A DNA stretch of 64,000 nucleotides. Source: Rhodanobacter sp. C06 (GTDB lineage Bacteria > Pseudomonadota > Gammaproteobacteria > Xanthomonadales > Rhodanobacteraceae). A model generated the notes under the pieces. It was not told where the DNA came from, did not search any database, and worked only from the letters and a program-made list of their open reading frames with translations. The DNA lies in NCBI RefSeq assembly GCF_002001105.1, contig NZ_MUNP01000050.1, positions 1 to 64,000 on the forward strand, read 5' to 3'. Below are positions 35,389 to 44,321 of this stretch, piece after piece; within the stretch, counting starts at the first letter, position 1, and every line of letters begins with the position of its first letter. Both the position numbers and the translations under genes were made by a program.

Positions 35389-37509
35389 TCAGCGCCGGGC
35401 CGGCGCGCGCATCTGCTGCAGCACCGTGGTGCAGGTGTTGGCATCGCCGGTGTCGTGGCTGGGCGCGACCAGCGCCAGCAGCGCAGCCGCGGGTGCGGCG
35501 ACCACGCCCAGCGCAACTGCACCGCTGGCACGCAGCAGCAGCGGGCCCTTCTGCACGCCGACGTCGGGGTTCTTCAACGTGCCCCTGACGTACAGTGGTG
35601 AGCGCAGCGAGAAGATGCGCAGGCCCTTGGTATGCGGGGTCACGTCCAGATCCAGCTTTTCGTCGGCGAAATTCACCGTGCCATCGACATCGATCAATGC
35701 GTCCTGGGTGTCGAACACGAACAGCCGGGTACGGAACAAGCCCTCCTGGGCGGCAAGGTCGGCGGCGGCGCAGTTGATCTTCACCGTGCGGTCCCCGAAC
35801 AGCTTGCCCAGCACGATGTTGCCCACGTTGAGGCCGGCGGTCTCCAGCAGGTTGCGGCTGATCGCGCCGTCGTTCATCAGCAGTTTCAGCTCGCCGCTGC
35901 TGCTGCCGAGCAGGGCGGCGACGGAGTTGCCGCGCGCGTCCAGCACCGCGTCGCCGTTGATCTCGCCGAGGCTGGTGTGCATCGGCGCGAAGTCCGGGAA
36001 CAGCTGCTTGAGTTTCAGGTGGCGCATGCGCAGCTGCAGCGTCCCGTGCATCGGCACGGACTTGCCGTCGAGGTGCAAGGCACCGTCCACATGGCCGCCG
36101 GCGATGTCGAAGCGCAGCGGGTCCAGCGCCAGCGTGCCGTCGTTCATCGCCAGGTGGGTGGACAGCGCTTCGAGCGGCAGCGACGGGCCGTGCTCGATGC
36201 GCGCGGCGGCGAACGTCACGTCGGCATCCATCGCCTGCCAGCGGTCGGTGCGGAAGGCCTGCGTGGGCAGCACGCGATTCGCGGCGGCGGGTGCCGGCGT
36301 GGTGGTGCTGGAACCGCCGCCGCCGATCAACGGCGCGAGGTCGGCAAAGCGCAACCGGGTGGCCTGCAGCTTGCCGCTGAGTTTCGGACGCGCGCCGCCG
36401 GTGACGTAGTCGAGGTCGCCGGCGAGGTCGCTGCCGCCCACGCGGCCACGGAAATCGTGGTAGCCGAAACGGCTGCCGTGGCGGCCCAGCGTGGCGGTGA
36501 GCCGGCCGCGGGTGGCGTAGGGCGGGGTGTCGGGCAGCGCCACGCCGAGGATGGGGTAAAGCTTCGCCATGCTGGAACCGGCCAGCCACAGGCGCAGGTC
36601 CAGCGCGCCCAGCTGCAGCGGGTCGGTCAGCGTGCCGACCAGGCCGATGTGGGTGTCGCCGATGCGCAGCCGCGCCTGCACCGGGAACGGCTGGTCGGCC
36701 TGCTGCAGGGCCAGCACGGCGCCGGTCTTGCCGCTGCCTTCCAGCGGCGCGCCCTGGAAGCTGCCGTGCGCGGTCCAGGCGAACTGGTAGGCGGCCTGTC
36801 GCGCGGCTGCGCCGCCGGGCTCGTTGCCCGCCGTGTCGCCGCCCAGCGACTTGCCCGCGCCGCGGCCGGCGCTGCGTTCGGCCTGCGTGCGCGCATCGGC
36901 GCTGGCCTGCGCCACGATCTGGTCATAGGGAATCGCCTGCTTCAGCGGCTCGACGCGGGCGTCGATTTGCACGCGGCCGGAGGCATCGTCCAGCGTGATC
37001 CCGCCGGCGTCGAAGCCGATCGCGCCGAGATCCACCGTCCACGCGGAAGGCGTGTCGTCCTGCGGCAGCGCGAACGTCCAGTTGGCGCGGCCCTGCGCAT
37101 CGCGCTCCAGGTCCACGCGCGGATTCACCAGCTGCAGCACGGGAATGCGCACGCGATGCCGGAGCAGATCCAGCGGCGCCAGGCGGAAGCGCAGCGCATC
37201 CAGATGCGCGAATTGCGGCTGCTTCGCCCATGCGGGGTTCGCGACCGCAATGTCCTGCGCCACGACCTGCGGCCACGGCACCCAGGCGGCCAGGCCGTGC
37301 GATTGCGGGTCGCGCTGCCATGTCACGGCGAGGTTGCCGTTGATCGCGAACGGTCGGCCGATCGCCGCGCTGGCATGCGCATCGATGGTCGGTTTCAGCT
37401 TGTTCCAGTCGTACAGGGACAGTGTCACCACCAGCGCCGTGACCAGCACGATGACCAGCGTCACCGGTACGCCGATGATCCATGCCAGCAGCTTGTGCCT
37501 GCGCCTCAT
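35389..37509 (-). CDS. AsmA-family envelope protein
   Basis: A 706-aa inner-membrane-anchored protein: one N-terminal helix (LLAWIIGVPVTLVIVLVTALVVTLSLYDW) and a long periplasmic region with AsmA features (DWNKLKPTIDAHASAAIGRPFAINGNLAV at the N-terminus; LNGDGSI-like ELKLLMNDGAISRNLLETAGLNV and VDGTVNFADEKLDLDVTPHTKG near the C-terminus). AsmA-like proteins are bridge-like lipid-transfer factors linked to outer-membrane phospholipid homeostasis. The start is the Met before the RRRHK basic stretch. Confidence 0.9.
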   Translation of the reverse strand: MRRRHKLLAWIIGVPVTLVIVLVTALVVTLSLYDWNKLKPTIDAHASAAIGRPFAINGNLAVTWQRDPQSHGLAAWVPWPQVVAQDIAVANPAWAKQPQFAHLDALRFRLAPLDLLRHRVRIPVLQLVNPRVDLERDAQGRANWTFALPQDDTPSAWTVDLGAIGFDAGGITLDDASGRVQIDARVEPLKQAIPYDQIVAQASADARTQAERSAGRGAGKSLGGDTAGNEPGGAAARQAAYQFAWTAHGSFQGAPLEGSGKTGAVLALQQADQPFPVQARLRIGDTHIGLVGTLTDPLQLGALDLRLWLAGSSMAKLYPILGVALPDTPPYATRGRLTATLGRHGSRFGYHDFRGRVGGSDLAGDLDYVTGGARPKLSGKLQATRLRFADLAPLIGGGGSSTTTPAPAAANRVLPTQAFRTDRWQAMDADVTFAAARIEHGPSLPLEALSTHLAMNDGTLALDPLRFDIAGGHVDGALHLDGKSVPMHGTLQLRMRHLKLKQLFPDFAPMHTSLGEINGDAVLDARGNSVAALLGSSSGELKLLMNDGAISRNLLETAGLNVGNIVLGKLFGDRTVKINCAAADLAAQEGLFRTRLFVFDTQDALIDVDGTVNFADEKLDLDVTPHTKGLRIFSLRSPLYVRGTLKNPDVGVQKGPLLLRASGAVALGVVAAPAAALLALVAPSHDTGDANTCTTVLQQMRAPARR

Positions 37510-37627
37510 GCCCGTCTCCCGCGGCCAACGTGCGGCCGATGATGGCGATGCATCCGGGAATAACCGATGGCATGGCAAGGTTTCGTGGTGACGACGCGGT
37601 TTCGCTTACCGCGCGTTCATCGGGCGA

Positions 37628-38413
37628 TCAATCCGTCTCTTCGTCTTCCATTGCCTGCCAGTAGCCGGTGGCCTTGATCCAGTCCTTCGGCACGCCGCGT
37701 TGGTCCAGCCATTGGCGCATGGCGCGGGCGCGACGCGATTCGGCGGCGATCCAGTAGAACGTGTCGCCCGCGATGGCGGGCAGTTCGTGCAGTGCACGTT
37801 CCAGCAGTTCGCCGTGTTCGGCGCCGTCGCGTGCGAGCCAGCGGATTTCGACTTCGCCGCGTGAGGACAACGCCTGGCGGTCGGCGGCTTCGGGAGTCTC
37901 GACCAACGCGGTGGCGCGCGCGCCGGCGGGCAGCTCCTCCAGCCAGCGGCCGATCGCGGGCAGGGCGGTCTCGTCGCCCATCAGCACGTAGCGATCGAAG
38001 TCGCCAGCGATCACGTGGGAGCCGCGCGGGCCGCCGGCACCGAGGCGTTGGCCCGGTGCGGCCTGCATGGCCCAGTTCGACGCGGGGCCGTCGCCGTGCA
38101 GCACGAAGTCGATCACCAACTCGCCGCGCGCAGCGTCGTGGCGGCGCGGGGTGTAGTCGCGCATCGACGAAGGCTCGCGGCCGGCGGGAAACTCCGCACC
38201 GTTCGGGCCGAGCGCGGGCAGCACCAGCTCGCCGTCGCGGTTGGGGAAGAACAGCTTCACATGGTCGTCCGGCGCGGCGCTGTGGAAGCCGCGCAGCTCG
38301 GGGCCGCCGAACGTCACCCGCCGCATGTGCGGGGAGAGCGGCTCGACGCGCAGCACGGCTAGCCTGCGCAGCACGACGTCGTGGCGCAGGCGCCGGTGGA
38401 TGTGGGGTGCCAT
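37628..38413 (-). CDS. Siderophore-interacting (ferric-siderophore reductase) protein
   Basis: A 261-aa flavoprotein of the SIP family that reduces ferric siderophores in the cytosol. FAD-binding part: RVTFGGPELRGFHSAAPDDHVKLFFP and SMRDYTPRRHD (RxYT motif), WAMQAAPGQRLGAGGPRGSH; NAD(P)H part: YVLMGDETALPAIGRWLEELP and YWIAAESRRARAMRQWL. A GTG at 38416 directly before the ATG is an alternative start. It is the downstream partner of a PadR regulator, a frequent pairing in which PadR controls the reductase. Confidence 0.92.
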   Translation of the reverse strand: MAPHIHRRLRHDVVLRRLAVLRVEPLSPHMRRVTFGGPELRGFHSAAPDDHVKLFFPNRDGELVLPALGPNGAEFPAGREPSSMRDYTPRRHDAARGELVIDFVLHGDGPASNWAMQAAPGQRLGAGGPRGSHVIAGDFDRYVLMGDETALPAIGRWLEELPAGARATALVETPEAADRQALSSRGEVEIRWLARDGAEHGELLERALHELPAIAGDTFYWIAAESRRARAMRQWLDQRGVPKDWIKATGYWQAMEDEETD

Positions 38414-38515
38414 CACGGGATACCTCGTGGTGAGCGGGCGCGTGGCGACGGCTGGCGCGTGAGGGAGCGCCGCCGTGGGGGAGTGCCGCCGTGGGGCGCG
38501 GCGGCACGGCGTGGT

Positions 38516-39163
38516 TCAGTCCTGAGGACGGCCGGTGGCGATCTCGCTGGCGGCGCGTTCAAGGACCGCGGCCACGCGTTCGGCTTCGGCCTTGTCCCAG
38601 CTCGTGCGCATCAGCAGGGCGTGCTTCAGCGCATGCATGGCCTTGCGTACGCGCATCGGCGCGGCCATCTTCGCCGCCAGCTTCGCGCTGTGCTCGGTGC
38701 GCGCGGTCGCGGCGTCCACCGCGGCGCGGTTTTCGTGAAGGAAGGCGCGGCCCTCGGCGGTGATCGCGTACAGCTTGCGGTTGCCCGCTTCGCTCTCCAC
38801 CTGCGCGTAGCCCATGTCTTCGAGCATGGACAAGGTGGGGTAGATCGCGCCGGGGCTGGGCGTGTACTGGCCGTGGAACATCTCCTCGATCATGCGGATC
38901 AGCTCGTAGCCGTGACGCGGCTGCTGCTCGATCAACGCCAGCAGCAGCAACTTGAGGTCGCCGTGGCCGAACATGCGGCCGCCGCCGTGTCGACCGCCGC
39001 CGCGCAGCCCGCCCCAGCCGCTGAAGTCGGCGCCGCCGCGCGGCTCGTCGAACGGCCCGTGGCGGCCGGCATGGCAGCCGTGCTCGCCGCCCTCCATGTC
39101 GAAAGCGTGGAAGCCGTGGTGATGGTGGTGCCTGAAATGATGGAACAGCGAATGCATGCGCAC
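38516..39163 (-). CDS. PadR-family transcriptional regulator
   Basis: A protein of about 215 aa with a His/Gly-rich N-terminal region (HHFRHHHHHGFHAF and repeated GG/RG, residues 1-65) and a PadR winged-helix domain: LLLLALIEQQPRHGYELIRMIEEMFHGQYTPSPGAIYPTLSMLEDMGYAQVE, then a C-terminal dimerisation helix. The His-rich tail could bind metal and would fit control of iron uptake. GTG 39163 is used because a GGAG lies 6 nt before it; ATG 39157 is the alternative. Palindromes upstream are the likely operators. Confidence 0.87.
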   Translation of the reverse strand: MRMHSLFHHFRHHHHHGFHAFDMEGGEHGCHAGRHGPFDEPRGGADFSGWGGLRGGGRHGGGRMFGHGDLKLLLLALIEQQPRHGYELIRMIEEMFHGQYTPSPGAIYPTLSMLEDMGYAQVESEAGNRKLYAITAEGRAFLHENRAAVDAATARTEHSAKLAAKMAAPMRVRKAMHALKHALLMRTSWDKAEAERVAAVLERAASEIATGRPQD

Positions 39164-39172
39164 GACTAACTC

Positions 39173-39214
39173 CGATATATCGTAGGTGTATTCACGATAT
39201 ATCGTAGATATATC
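39173..39214 (-). promoter_or_regulatory. CGATATATCG operator array before padR
   Basis: Three related palindromes precede the padR-type gene: cgatatatcg (39173-39182), acgatatatcgt (39194-39205) and gatatatc (39207-39214). Their centres are about 22 and 11 bp apart, two and one helical turns. The AT-rich boxes stand out in the GC-rich DNA, and ATAT-rich palindromes are typical PadR operators. This suggests autoregulation of the padR-siderophore-reductase operon. Confidence 0.72.
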
Positions 39215-39246
39215 TTTTGCAAGAGCATGCAACGCGCCGCTCGTGC

Positions 39247-39401
39247 AGGAGCGCACCCTGTGCGCGACGGGTGGGACGGAAGGAGTGAGTTAAGAGGAGT
39301 GAGAAGCGAGAGAGGAGCGGGATGGAGCGCGGCCTTGGCTTTCCCTATCTACGCGGTTCTCTTCACTCACTCCTCGCCCTTCGCGCACGGGGTGCGCTCC
39401 T
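39247..39401. repeat. REP-like palindrome, GCGCACC family (copy 2)
   Basis: 21-nt arms at 39247-39267 and 39381-39401 are complementary with one mismatch, and have the same core (aggagcgcaccctgtgcgcg) as the element at 5719-5790. The 113-bp interior contains a second inverted pair (ggagtgag type on the left, ctcactcc type on the right), making a larger composite than copy 1. Confidence 0.82.
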
Positions 39402-39410
39402 ACGCAGGCT

Positions 39411-39986
39411 TCAGCCTCGGCGGCGGATGCGCCAGACCCAGGCCGGCGGCAGGTTGAGCCAGGCGCCGCCGATGCGTTCGGCCACGAGGCCCAGCCGCTG
39501 CCGCAACGCGCGCGGCACCGGACAGCGCAGGCCGTAGGTGAACTGGTAGAGCGCGCCGTCGGGTTGCAGTTGGCGCTCGAACACACCCTCGACGATGGCG
39601 GCGACCTTGTCGGCCGGGATCGACAGCAGCGGCAGGCCGCTGATCACCGCGCTGGCGCGCTCGTCACCGAACAGCGACGATGCGTGGCCCAGCCCGGCGG
39701 CATCCATGCGCAGCACGCGCGCGTGCGGATAGCGCTGCGCCAGTGCGCCGGCCAGCACGGCGTCGGTCTCCACCAGCACCAGCCGGTGTCCGGGCAGGCC
39801 GCGTTCCAGCAGGGCCCGGGTGAACACGCCGGTACCGGGCCCGAGCTCGATCACCGGGCCGTGTGCCTGGTCGACGTGGGCGGTCATCAGCCGCGCCAGC
39901 GCAGGGCCGGACGGCGCCAGCGCACCGACGCTGCGTGGATCACGCAACCAGGCGCGCAGCAGATGCAGGTTGTCGTTCAGGGGCAT
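39411..39986 (-). CDS. Phospholipid N-methyltransferase-like protein
   Basis: A 191-aa class I SAM-dependent methyltransferase: LRAWLRDPRSVGALAPSGPALARLM at the N-terminus, motif I GPVIELGPGTGVFTRALLERG, VVETD-like LVLVETDAVLAGALAQRYP and VISGLPLLSIPADKV (the SGLP motif is characteristic of PmtA-like enzymes related to rRNA dimethyladenosine transferases). Phosphatidylethanolamine is a plausible substrate but this is inference. Monocistronic. Confidence 0.82.
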   Translation of the reverse strand: MPLNDNLHLLRAWLRDPRSVGALAPSGPALARLMTAHVDQAHGPVIELGPGTGVFTRALLERGLPGHRLVLVETDAVLAGALAQRYPHARVLRMDAAGLGHASSLFGDERASAVISGLPLLSIPADKVAAIVEGVFERQLQPDGALYQFTYGLRCPVPRALRQRLGLVAERIGGAWLNLPPAWVWRIRRRG

Positions 39987-40169
39987 CGATGGCGGGCCGC
40001 TCGGCGCATGGCGGTCACCATAACCGGAACGGCCAAACCGGATGTTCGGATACGGTTATGCCGCCGTGTCCGTCGTCACGCTCGCGGTGTCACCGGCTTG
40101 CCGCCGCCACGCGCCGGAATTTTCGCGGGAATGGCTCGGCGGGGCCGATGTTCGCGACGGCACGCCATG

Positions 40170-41102
40170 TCACAGCGACTTCCCGTCCACCCGCACCGGC
40201 GCGTGGATATCGCAGATGCCCAGCTTGCCCACCGGCGTTGGATAGAACGCGTTGTGGCCATGGCGGGCGGCGTCGATCAGCGCGCTGAAGGTGGGGCTGC
40301 CGGTGTGCAGCACCTGGATGTTTTCGCGCTGCGCGGGCGGCAGGTCGGCGGCGAGCTTCACCGACAGGATAGCCGTGCGTTCGCCGGCCTTTTCGTAGAA
40401 GCCCATCGGCCCGGTACCGCGAGGCAGCGCCGACAGGTACTGCATGCCTTGCAGTACGCGGCCAGCCACGGCCAGGTTGTGGTCCAGCCGGCGCGGCGCC
40501 TGTCCGATCACGGCGTACAACGCGCTGCCGTTGCCGCTGTCGGGAGCCACGTCGCGCGCCACGCCGACCATGCCGTAGCACTGCACCAGCCACTCCTTGC
40601 CGCTGGCCGGATCGCGCGCCACCGGGAAGCCCCCGGAGAAGCCGACCTGCGGCGCGTAGACGTCGCCGTCGGGCAGCGGCGTCCACGGCTGCTTGGCATC
40701 GATCGGACGGGTGAATTCCGGCGGCAAAGTGGCCTTGGCCTTTCCCAGCGGATGCATCTTCGCCTTGTCGCCGCCGTCGTCGCCGTTCGGGTCGTCCCAT
40801 TGGGTGACGAAGTTGTCCTGCACGCGCACGATGGCGAGGCCGTCGAAGTAGCCCTGGCGCACCAGGGTGCGGATGTTCGCCGCGTGCAGCGGGGTGAAGT
40901 CCGGCGCCAGCTCGATCACCACGCGGCCGGCGGGCAGCTGCATGTAGAGCAGGTTGGCCGGGTCGGGCGTGCGCCATTCGGAAGGCTTCGAGGCCGCCAG
41001 GATGTCCTTCGCGCTGGGCGTGGGCTTGTCCTGCGCGGCGAAGGTCGGCATAGCCGCGAAGGCGAGCGCCAGTGCGACGGCGGCGGCAAGGTGATGGCGC
41101 AT
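40170..41102 (-). CDS. Exported cyclophilin-type peptidylprolyl isomerase
   Basis: A 310-aa protein with a signal peptide (LAAAVALALAFAAMPTFAA) and a divergent cyclophilin domain: LLYMQLPAGRVVIELAPDFTPLHAANIRTLVRQGYFDGLAIVRVQDNFVTQWDDPNGD. An insertion of about 50 residues (KAKMHPLGKAKATLPPEF) separates it from CYGMVGVARD and LYAVIGQAPRRLDHNLAVAGRVLQGM. It is likely a periplasmic folding catalyst. The family (large Xanthomonadales cyclophilins) is longer than the usual PpiA, and the C-terminal 70 residues are extra. Confidence 0.87.
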   Translation of the reverse strand: MRHHLAAAVALALAFAAMPTFAAQDKPTPSAKDILAASKPSEWRTPDPANLLYMQLPAGRVVIELAPDFTPLHAANIRTLVRQGYFDGLAIVRVQDNFVTQWDDPNGDDGGDKAKMHPLGKAKATLPPEFTRPIDAKQPWTPLPDGDVYAPQVGFSGGFPVARDPASGKEWLVQCYGMVGVARDVAPDSGNGSALYAVIGQAPRRLDHNLAVAGRVLQGMQYLSALPRGTGPMGFYEKAGERTAILSVKLAADLPPAQRENIQVLHTGSPTFSALIDAARHGHNAFYPTPVGKLGICDIHAPVRVDGKSL

Positions 41103-41162
41103 GCTGGTCTCCCCGGATGGCTGGTGTCGCGGCACGGTAGCAGGAGCCGGCTCGCGTGTGCG

Positions 41163-42089
41163 CTATTTGCGGAAGCGCACGAAGGCGCGCTTGGCCAGGT
41201 ACAGCAGGTGGCCGGTGAGGCCGGCATCCTGGGCCTGGCGCAGCGCGGTGTTCTCGGCGTAGAGCAGGCGGATGTGCGCGTCGCGCTGCTCGATCAGCTG
41301 CCGGATCTCGGCCACGTCGCCGCGCGACAGCGTGCTGCCTTCGTCCAGGTGCGGCGGCAACTGGCGGCTCACGTAGTAGGTGGTGTGCCGCGGCGCCGTT
41401 TCCGCGACGGGGCGATCCTTGGTGTAGAAGTACAGCGCGATGGAGCGGCGCGTGAGTGCGGCATGTTCCGGTGGCAGCTCGATCCGGTTGAACGCGTGCC
41501 AGGAGCGCTCGGAGGTCTCGAAGATCACGCAGCGGTTGAACGCCGGCGCCACCGAACGCGCGGGGCGCGCATCGGCGTGCGGGTCGCGGAACAGTTCCAG
41601 GCAGCCGCCCCACGACTCCTCCCACTGCGGGTTGAGGTAGACGATGAGGTTGAGCCGCCGGTGCCAGCGTTCGCTGGGGTGGTAGTTGAAATCCACGTGC
41701 GGGTCCAGGCTCATCCCGTCGCGGTTCTCGTGGGTACCGCCGCCGAGATACCACGGGTCGTAGATCAGCCCTTCGATGCCGGTGAGCTTGCCCACGGCTT
41801 CGAGGAATTCGGGGCTCTGGATCGCGTCGTCGAGCCGCTGCCAGACCGGGCCCAGCTGGCGGATCTTCGCCAGCGTGGACTTGCCGCCGGGCTTGCCGTC
41901 GTCGCCCACCGCGTTGCCGCGCTCGAAGGCGGGAAAGTCATCCAGCAGCGCCGCGGCGAAATCCGGCGCGAGGAAATCGTCGATCACCACGTGGGGGAAT
42001 GGCGCCGCCGCGACGAATTCGTTACGGCTGGCCTCGGCGCATTCCAGCACGCGTGGATGGATGATCGACAGTTCCGTTGAGCCCTGCAT
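41163..42089 (-). CDS. 2OG-Fe(II) dioxygenase-family protein
   Basis: A 308-aa protein with a prolyl-4-hydroxylase-like double-stranded beta-helix: PFPHVVIDDFLAPDFAAALLDDFP, the iron HxD motif in SLDPHVDFNYHP, a strand region RRLNLIVYLNPQW, and the second His and Arg in SERSWHAFNRIELP and TRRSIALYFYT. A C-terminal coiled segment (RQLIEQRDAHIRLLYAENTALRQAQ) follows. Proteins of this type often sit in glycan or secondary-metabolite clusters; the substrate here is unknown. The start at 42089 has a GGGAAG upstream; 42119 is also open. Confidence 0.85.
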   Translation of the reverse strand: MQGSTELSIIHPRVLECAEASRNEFVAAAPFPHVVIDDFLAPDFAAALLDDFPAFERGNAVGDDGKPGGKSTLAKIRQLGPVWQRLDDAIQSPEFLEAVGKLTGIEGLIYDPWYLGGGTHENRDGMSLDPHVDFNYHPSERWHRRLNLIVYLNPQWEESWGGCLELFRDPHADARPARSVAPAFNRCVIFETSERSWHAFNRIELPPEHAALTRRSIALYFYTKDRPVAETAPRHTTYYVSRQLPPHLDEGSTLSRGDVAEIRQLIEQRDAHIRLLYAENTALRQAQDAGLTGHLLYLAKRAFVRFRK

Positions 42090-42155
42090 GCGTCTTCCCG
42101 GCGGCCAATGACCCGCCATTCTACTTGGCTTGCGACCACGCTTCGTGGCGCGCGC

Positions 42156-43550
42156 TCACTTCCCGTCGAGCGTGGGCTTGCCGGCGCGCCGGCGCTTCCA
42201 CGCATAGCCGATCCCCAGCAGCACGAACCACACCGGGCTGGCCAGCAGGGCGGCGCGGGTGTCGGACTGCAGGCACAGCAGCACCAGCACGAACGCGAAG
42301 AACGCCAGGCAGACCCAGCACATGAACACGCCGCCCGGCATCTTGTACGCCGAGTCCGCGTGCTGCTGCGGGCGTTTGCGACGGTAGGCCATGTACGCGC
42401 ACAGGATCAGCGACCACACGAACATGAACAGCACGGCGGACAGCGTGGTGACCAGGGTGAACGCGGTCATCAGGTTGGGCACCAGGTAGATCAGCGCCGC
42501 GCCCAGCAGCAGGCAGAAGCAGGAGAACAGCAGGCCCAGCGAGGGCACCGCCGCCTTGGACAGGCGCGCGAACGCCTTCGGCGCGTGGTTCTCGCCGGCC
42601 AGGCCGTACAGCATGCGGCTGGTGGAGAAGATGCCGCTGTTGGCCGAAGACGTGGCCGAGGTCAGCACCACGAAATTGATCAGGCTGGCCGCGGCGGGGA
42701 TGCCGGCGAGCACGAACAGCTCCACGAACGGGCTCTTGTCCGCCTCGACCAGTCGCCACGGTGTCACCGCCATGATCGCCGCCAGCGCCAGCACGTAGAA
42801 AATGATGATGCGCACCGGGATCGAGTTGATCGCCTTCGGCAGGTTGCGCCGCGGGTCGGTCGTTTCGGCCGCGGTGGTGCCGACCAGCTCGATGCCGACG
42901 AAGGCGAACACCGCGATCTGGAAGCCGGCGAAGAAACCGCTCAACCCGTGCGGGAAGAAGCCGCCGTCGTTCCACAGGTTGGCCAGCGAAGCCTTGTTCC
43001 CCGCCGGCGAGTGAAAGCCCCACGCCACCAGCGCGAAGCCGACCACGACCAGCGCGATGATCGCCACGATCTTGATCAGCGCGAACCAGAACTCCAGCTC
43101 GCCGAACATCCGCACCGTCGCCAGGTTCAGGCTGAGCAGCAGCAGCACGCACAGCAGCGCCGGTATCCACGGTGCGAGGTGCGGCAGCCAGAACTGCACG
43201 TAGGCGGCGATCGCGATCACCTCGGCGATCGCGGTGACGATCCAGCAGAACCAGTACGTCCAGCCGCAGAAGAAGCCGGCCCACGGCCCCAGCAGGTCGG
43301 TGGAGAAGTCGATGAACGACTTGTATTCCAGGTTCGACAGCAGCAGCTCGCCCATCGCGCGCATCACGAAGAACAGCATCACGCCGATGATGAGGTACAC
43401 CAAGAGGATCGACGGCCCGGCCAGGCTGATCGTCTTGCCCGAGCCCATGAACAGGCCGGTGCCGATGGCGCCGCCCAGCGCGATCAATTGCAAGTGGCGG
43501 TTGGAGAGGCTGCGCCTCAGGTGATCCGGTTGCTCCGAGGAGACGGTCAT
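42156..43550 (-). CDS. cycA: D-serine/D-alanine/glycine permease CycA
   Basis: A 464-aa proton-coupled amino acid permease of the APC superfamily with twelve hydrophobic helices. Near-identical blocks to E. coli CycA run through the chain: LIALGGAIGTGLFMGSGKTI, MRAMGELLLSNLEYKSF, SGFFAGFQIAVFAFVGIELVG, INFVVLTSATSSANSGIFS and AYKMPGG. The substrate therefore is very likely D-serine, D-alanine and glycine. The Met of MTVSSEQPDHL is used (GAGGAG upstream). Monocistronic, followed on the same strand by no obvious partner. Confidence 0.95.
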   Translation of the reverse strand: MTVSSEQPDHLRRSLSNRHLQLIALGGAIGTGLFMGSGKTISLAGPSILLVYLIIGVMLFFVMRAMGELLLSNLEYKSFIDFSTDLLGPWAGFFCGWTYWFCWIVTAIAEVIAIAAYVQFWLPHLAPWIPALLCVLLLLSLNLATVRMFGELEFWFALIKIVAIIALVVVGFALVAWGFHSPAGNKASLANLWNDGGFFPHGLSGFFAGFQIAVFAFVGIELVGTTAAETTDPRRNLPKAINSIPVRIIIFYVLALAAIMAVTPWRLVEADKSPFVELFVLAGIPAAASLINFVVLTSATSSANSGIFSTSRMLYGLAGENHAPKAFARLSKAAVPSLGLLFSCFCLLLGAALIYLVPNLMTAFTLVTTLSAVLFMFVWSLILCAYMAYRRKRPQQHADSAYKMPGGVFMCWVCLAFFAFVLVLLCLQSDTRAALLASPVWFVLLGIGYAWKRRRAGKPTLDGK

Positions 43551-43755
43551 GCGGGCGCCGAGGTCGTGGACGGGCCGCCACGATAGAAGAAACACCCGAC
43601 TCTTGGGAAGGACACAAAGTCACGTACGGCCGCGGATTGGCGTCTGCCGTTTCCACGCGTCCGCCCCGCTGTCCCAGCCGTCGCCGACTCACGCCAACGT
43701 CCGTGCGGATCGTCGACGCCATGCACCCGTGTCACGGGTTCGGCCCGGCCAGGGG

Positions 43756-44274
43756 CTACTGATGCGGCACCTTGTACAGCTTCGACACGTCGTAGCCGAG
43801 CGCCTTGACCCGCCCAACCAGTGACGCGTAGTCGGCCGGCGACACACTCGGCGTGCGCGCGAACACCCATGTGTAATCGCGCTTGTCGCGGGCCACGATC
43901 ATTTCGCTGTAATCCGGTTTCAGCCAGGCCACGATGTATTGCGCCTTGAAGCCCCAGAACAGTTTCACGCCCCACACGGCGTTGCCGCTGCCGGCATGCA
44001 CGTAGCCGGTCGATTGGATGTGCTTGACCGGGCCGTCGATGGCGCCGTTGTTGAAGCGGAAGGTGGTGCGGACGTTCCCGTCCGGTTGCAGCGTGTACGT
44101 CTCCACCGCGTTGAACGCATGCTTCTCGAACACGGTGGGAATGGTGGCGATCAAATACCACGGGCCCATGAAGCGCGGCAGATCCACCTTCGTCACCGGC
44201 TTGATCGGCGGCAGCTCGCCGGCGCAGGCCGCACCGGCGCCGAGCAGCAACGCCGCGATCAACGCATATCGCAT
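43756..44274 (-). CDS. Lipocalin (Blc-type)
   Basis: A 172-aa exported lipocalin: signal peptide (ALIAALLLGAGAACAG), then FMGPWYLIATIPTVFEKHAFNAVETYTL (the GxWY motif of strand A), NAVWGVKLFWGFKAQYIVAWL and DYTWVFARTPSVSPADYASLVGRVKALGYDVSKLYKVPH. The Cys in the signal region is in a poor lipobox context, so membrane anchoring is uncertain. Bacterial lipocalins bind fatty acids and lysophospholipids in the envelope and are stress-inducible. It follows the lipid-modification operon after 47 nt and is probably its last gene. Confidence 0.9.
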   Translation of the reverse strand: MRYALIAALLLGAGAACAGELPPIKPVTKVDLPRFMGPWYLIATIPTVFEKHAFNAVETYTLQPDGNVRTTFRFNNGAIDGPVKHIQSTGYVHAGSGNAVWGVKLFWGFKAQYIVAWLKPDYSEMIVARDKRDYTWVFARTPSVSPADYASLVGRVKALGYDVSKLYKVPHQ

Positions 44275-44321
44275 GCAGGTGCGCGCCGCGGAAACTTCCG
44301 GGCGGTTGCGGTCGGCGGGAA

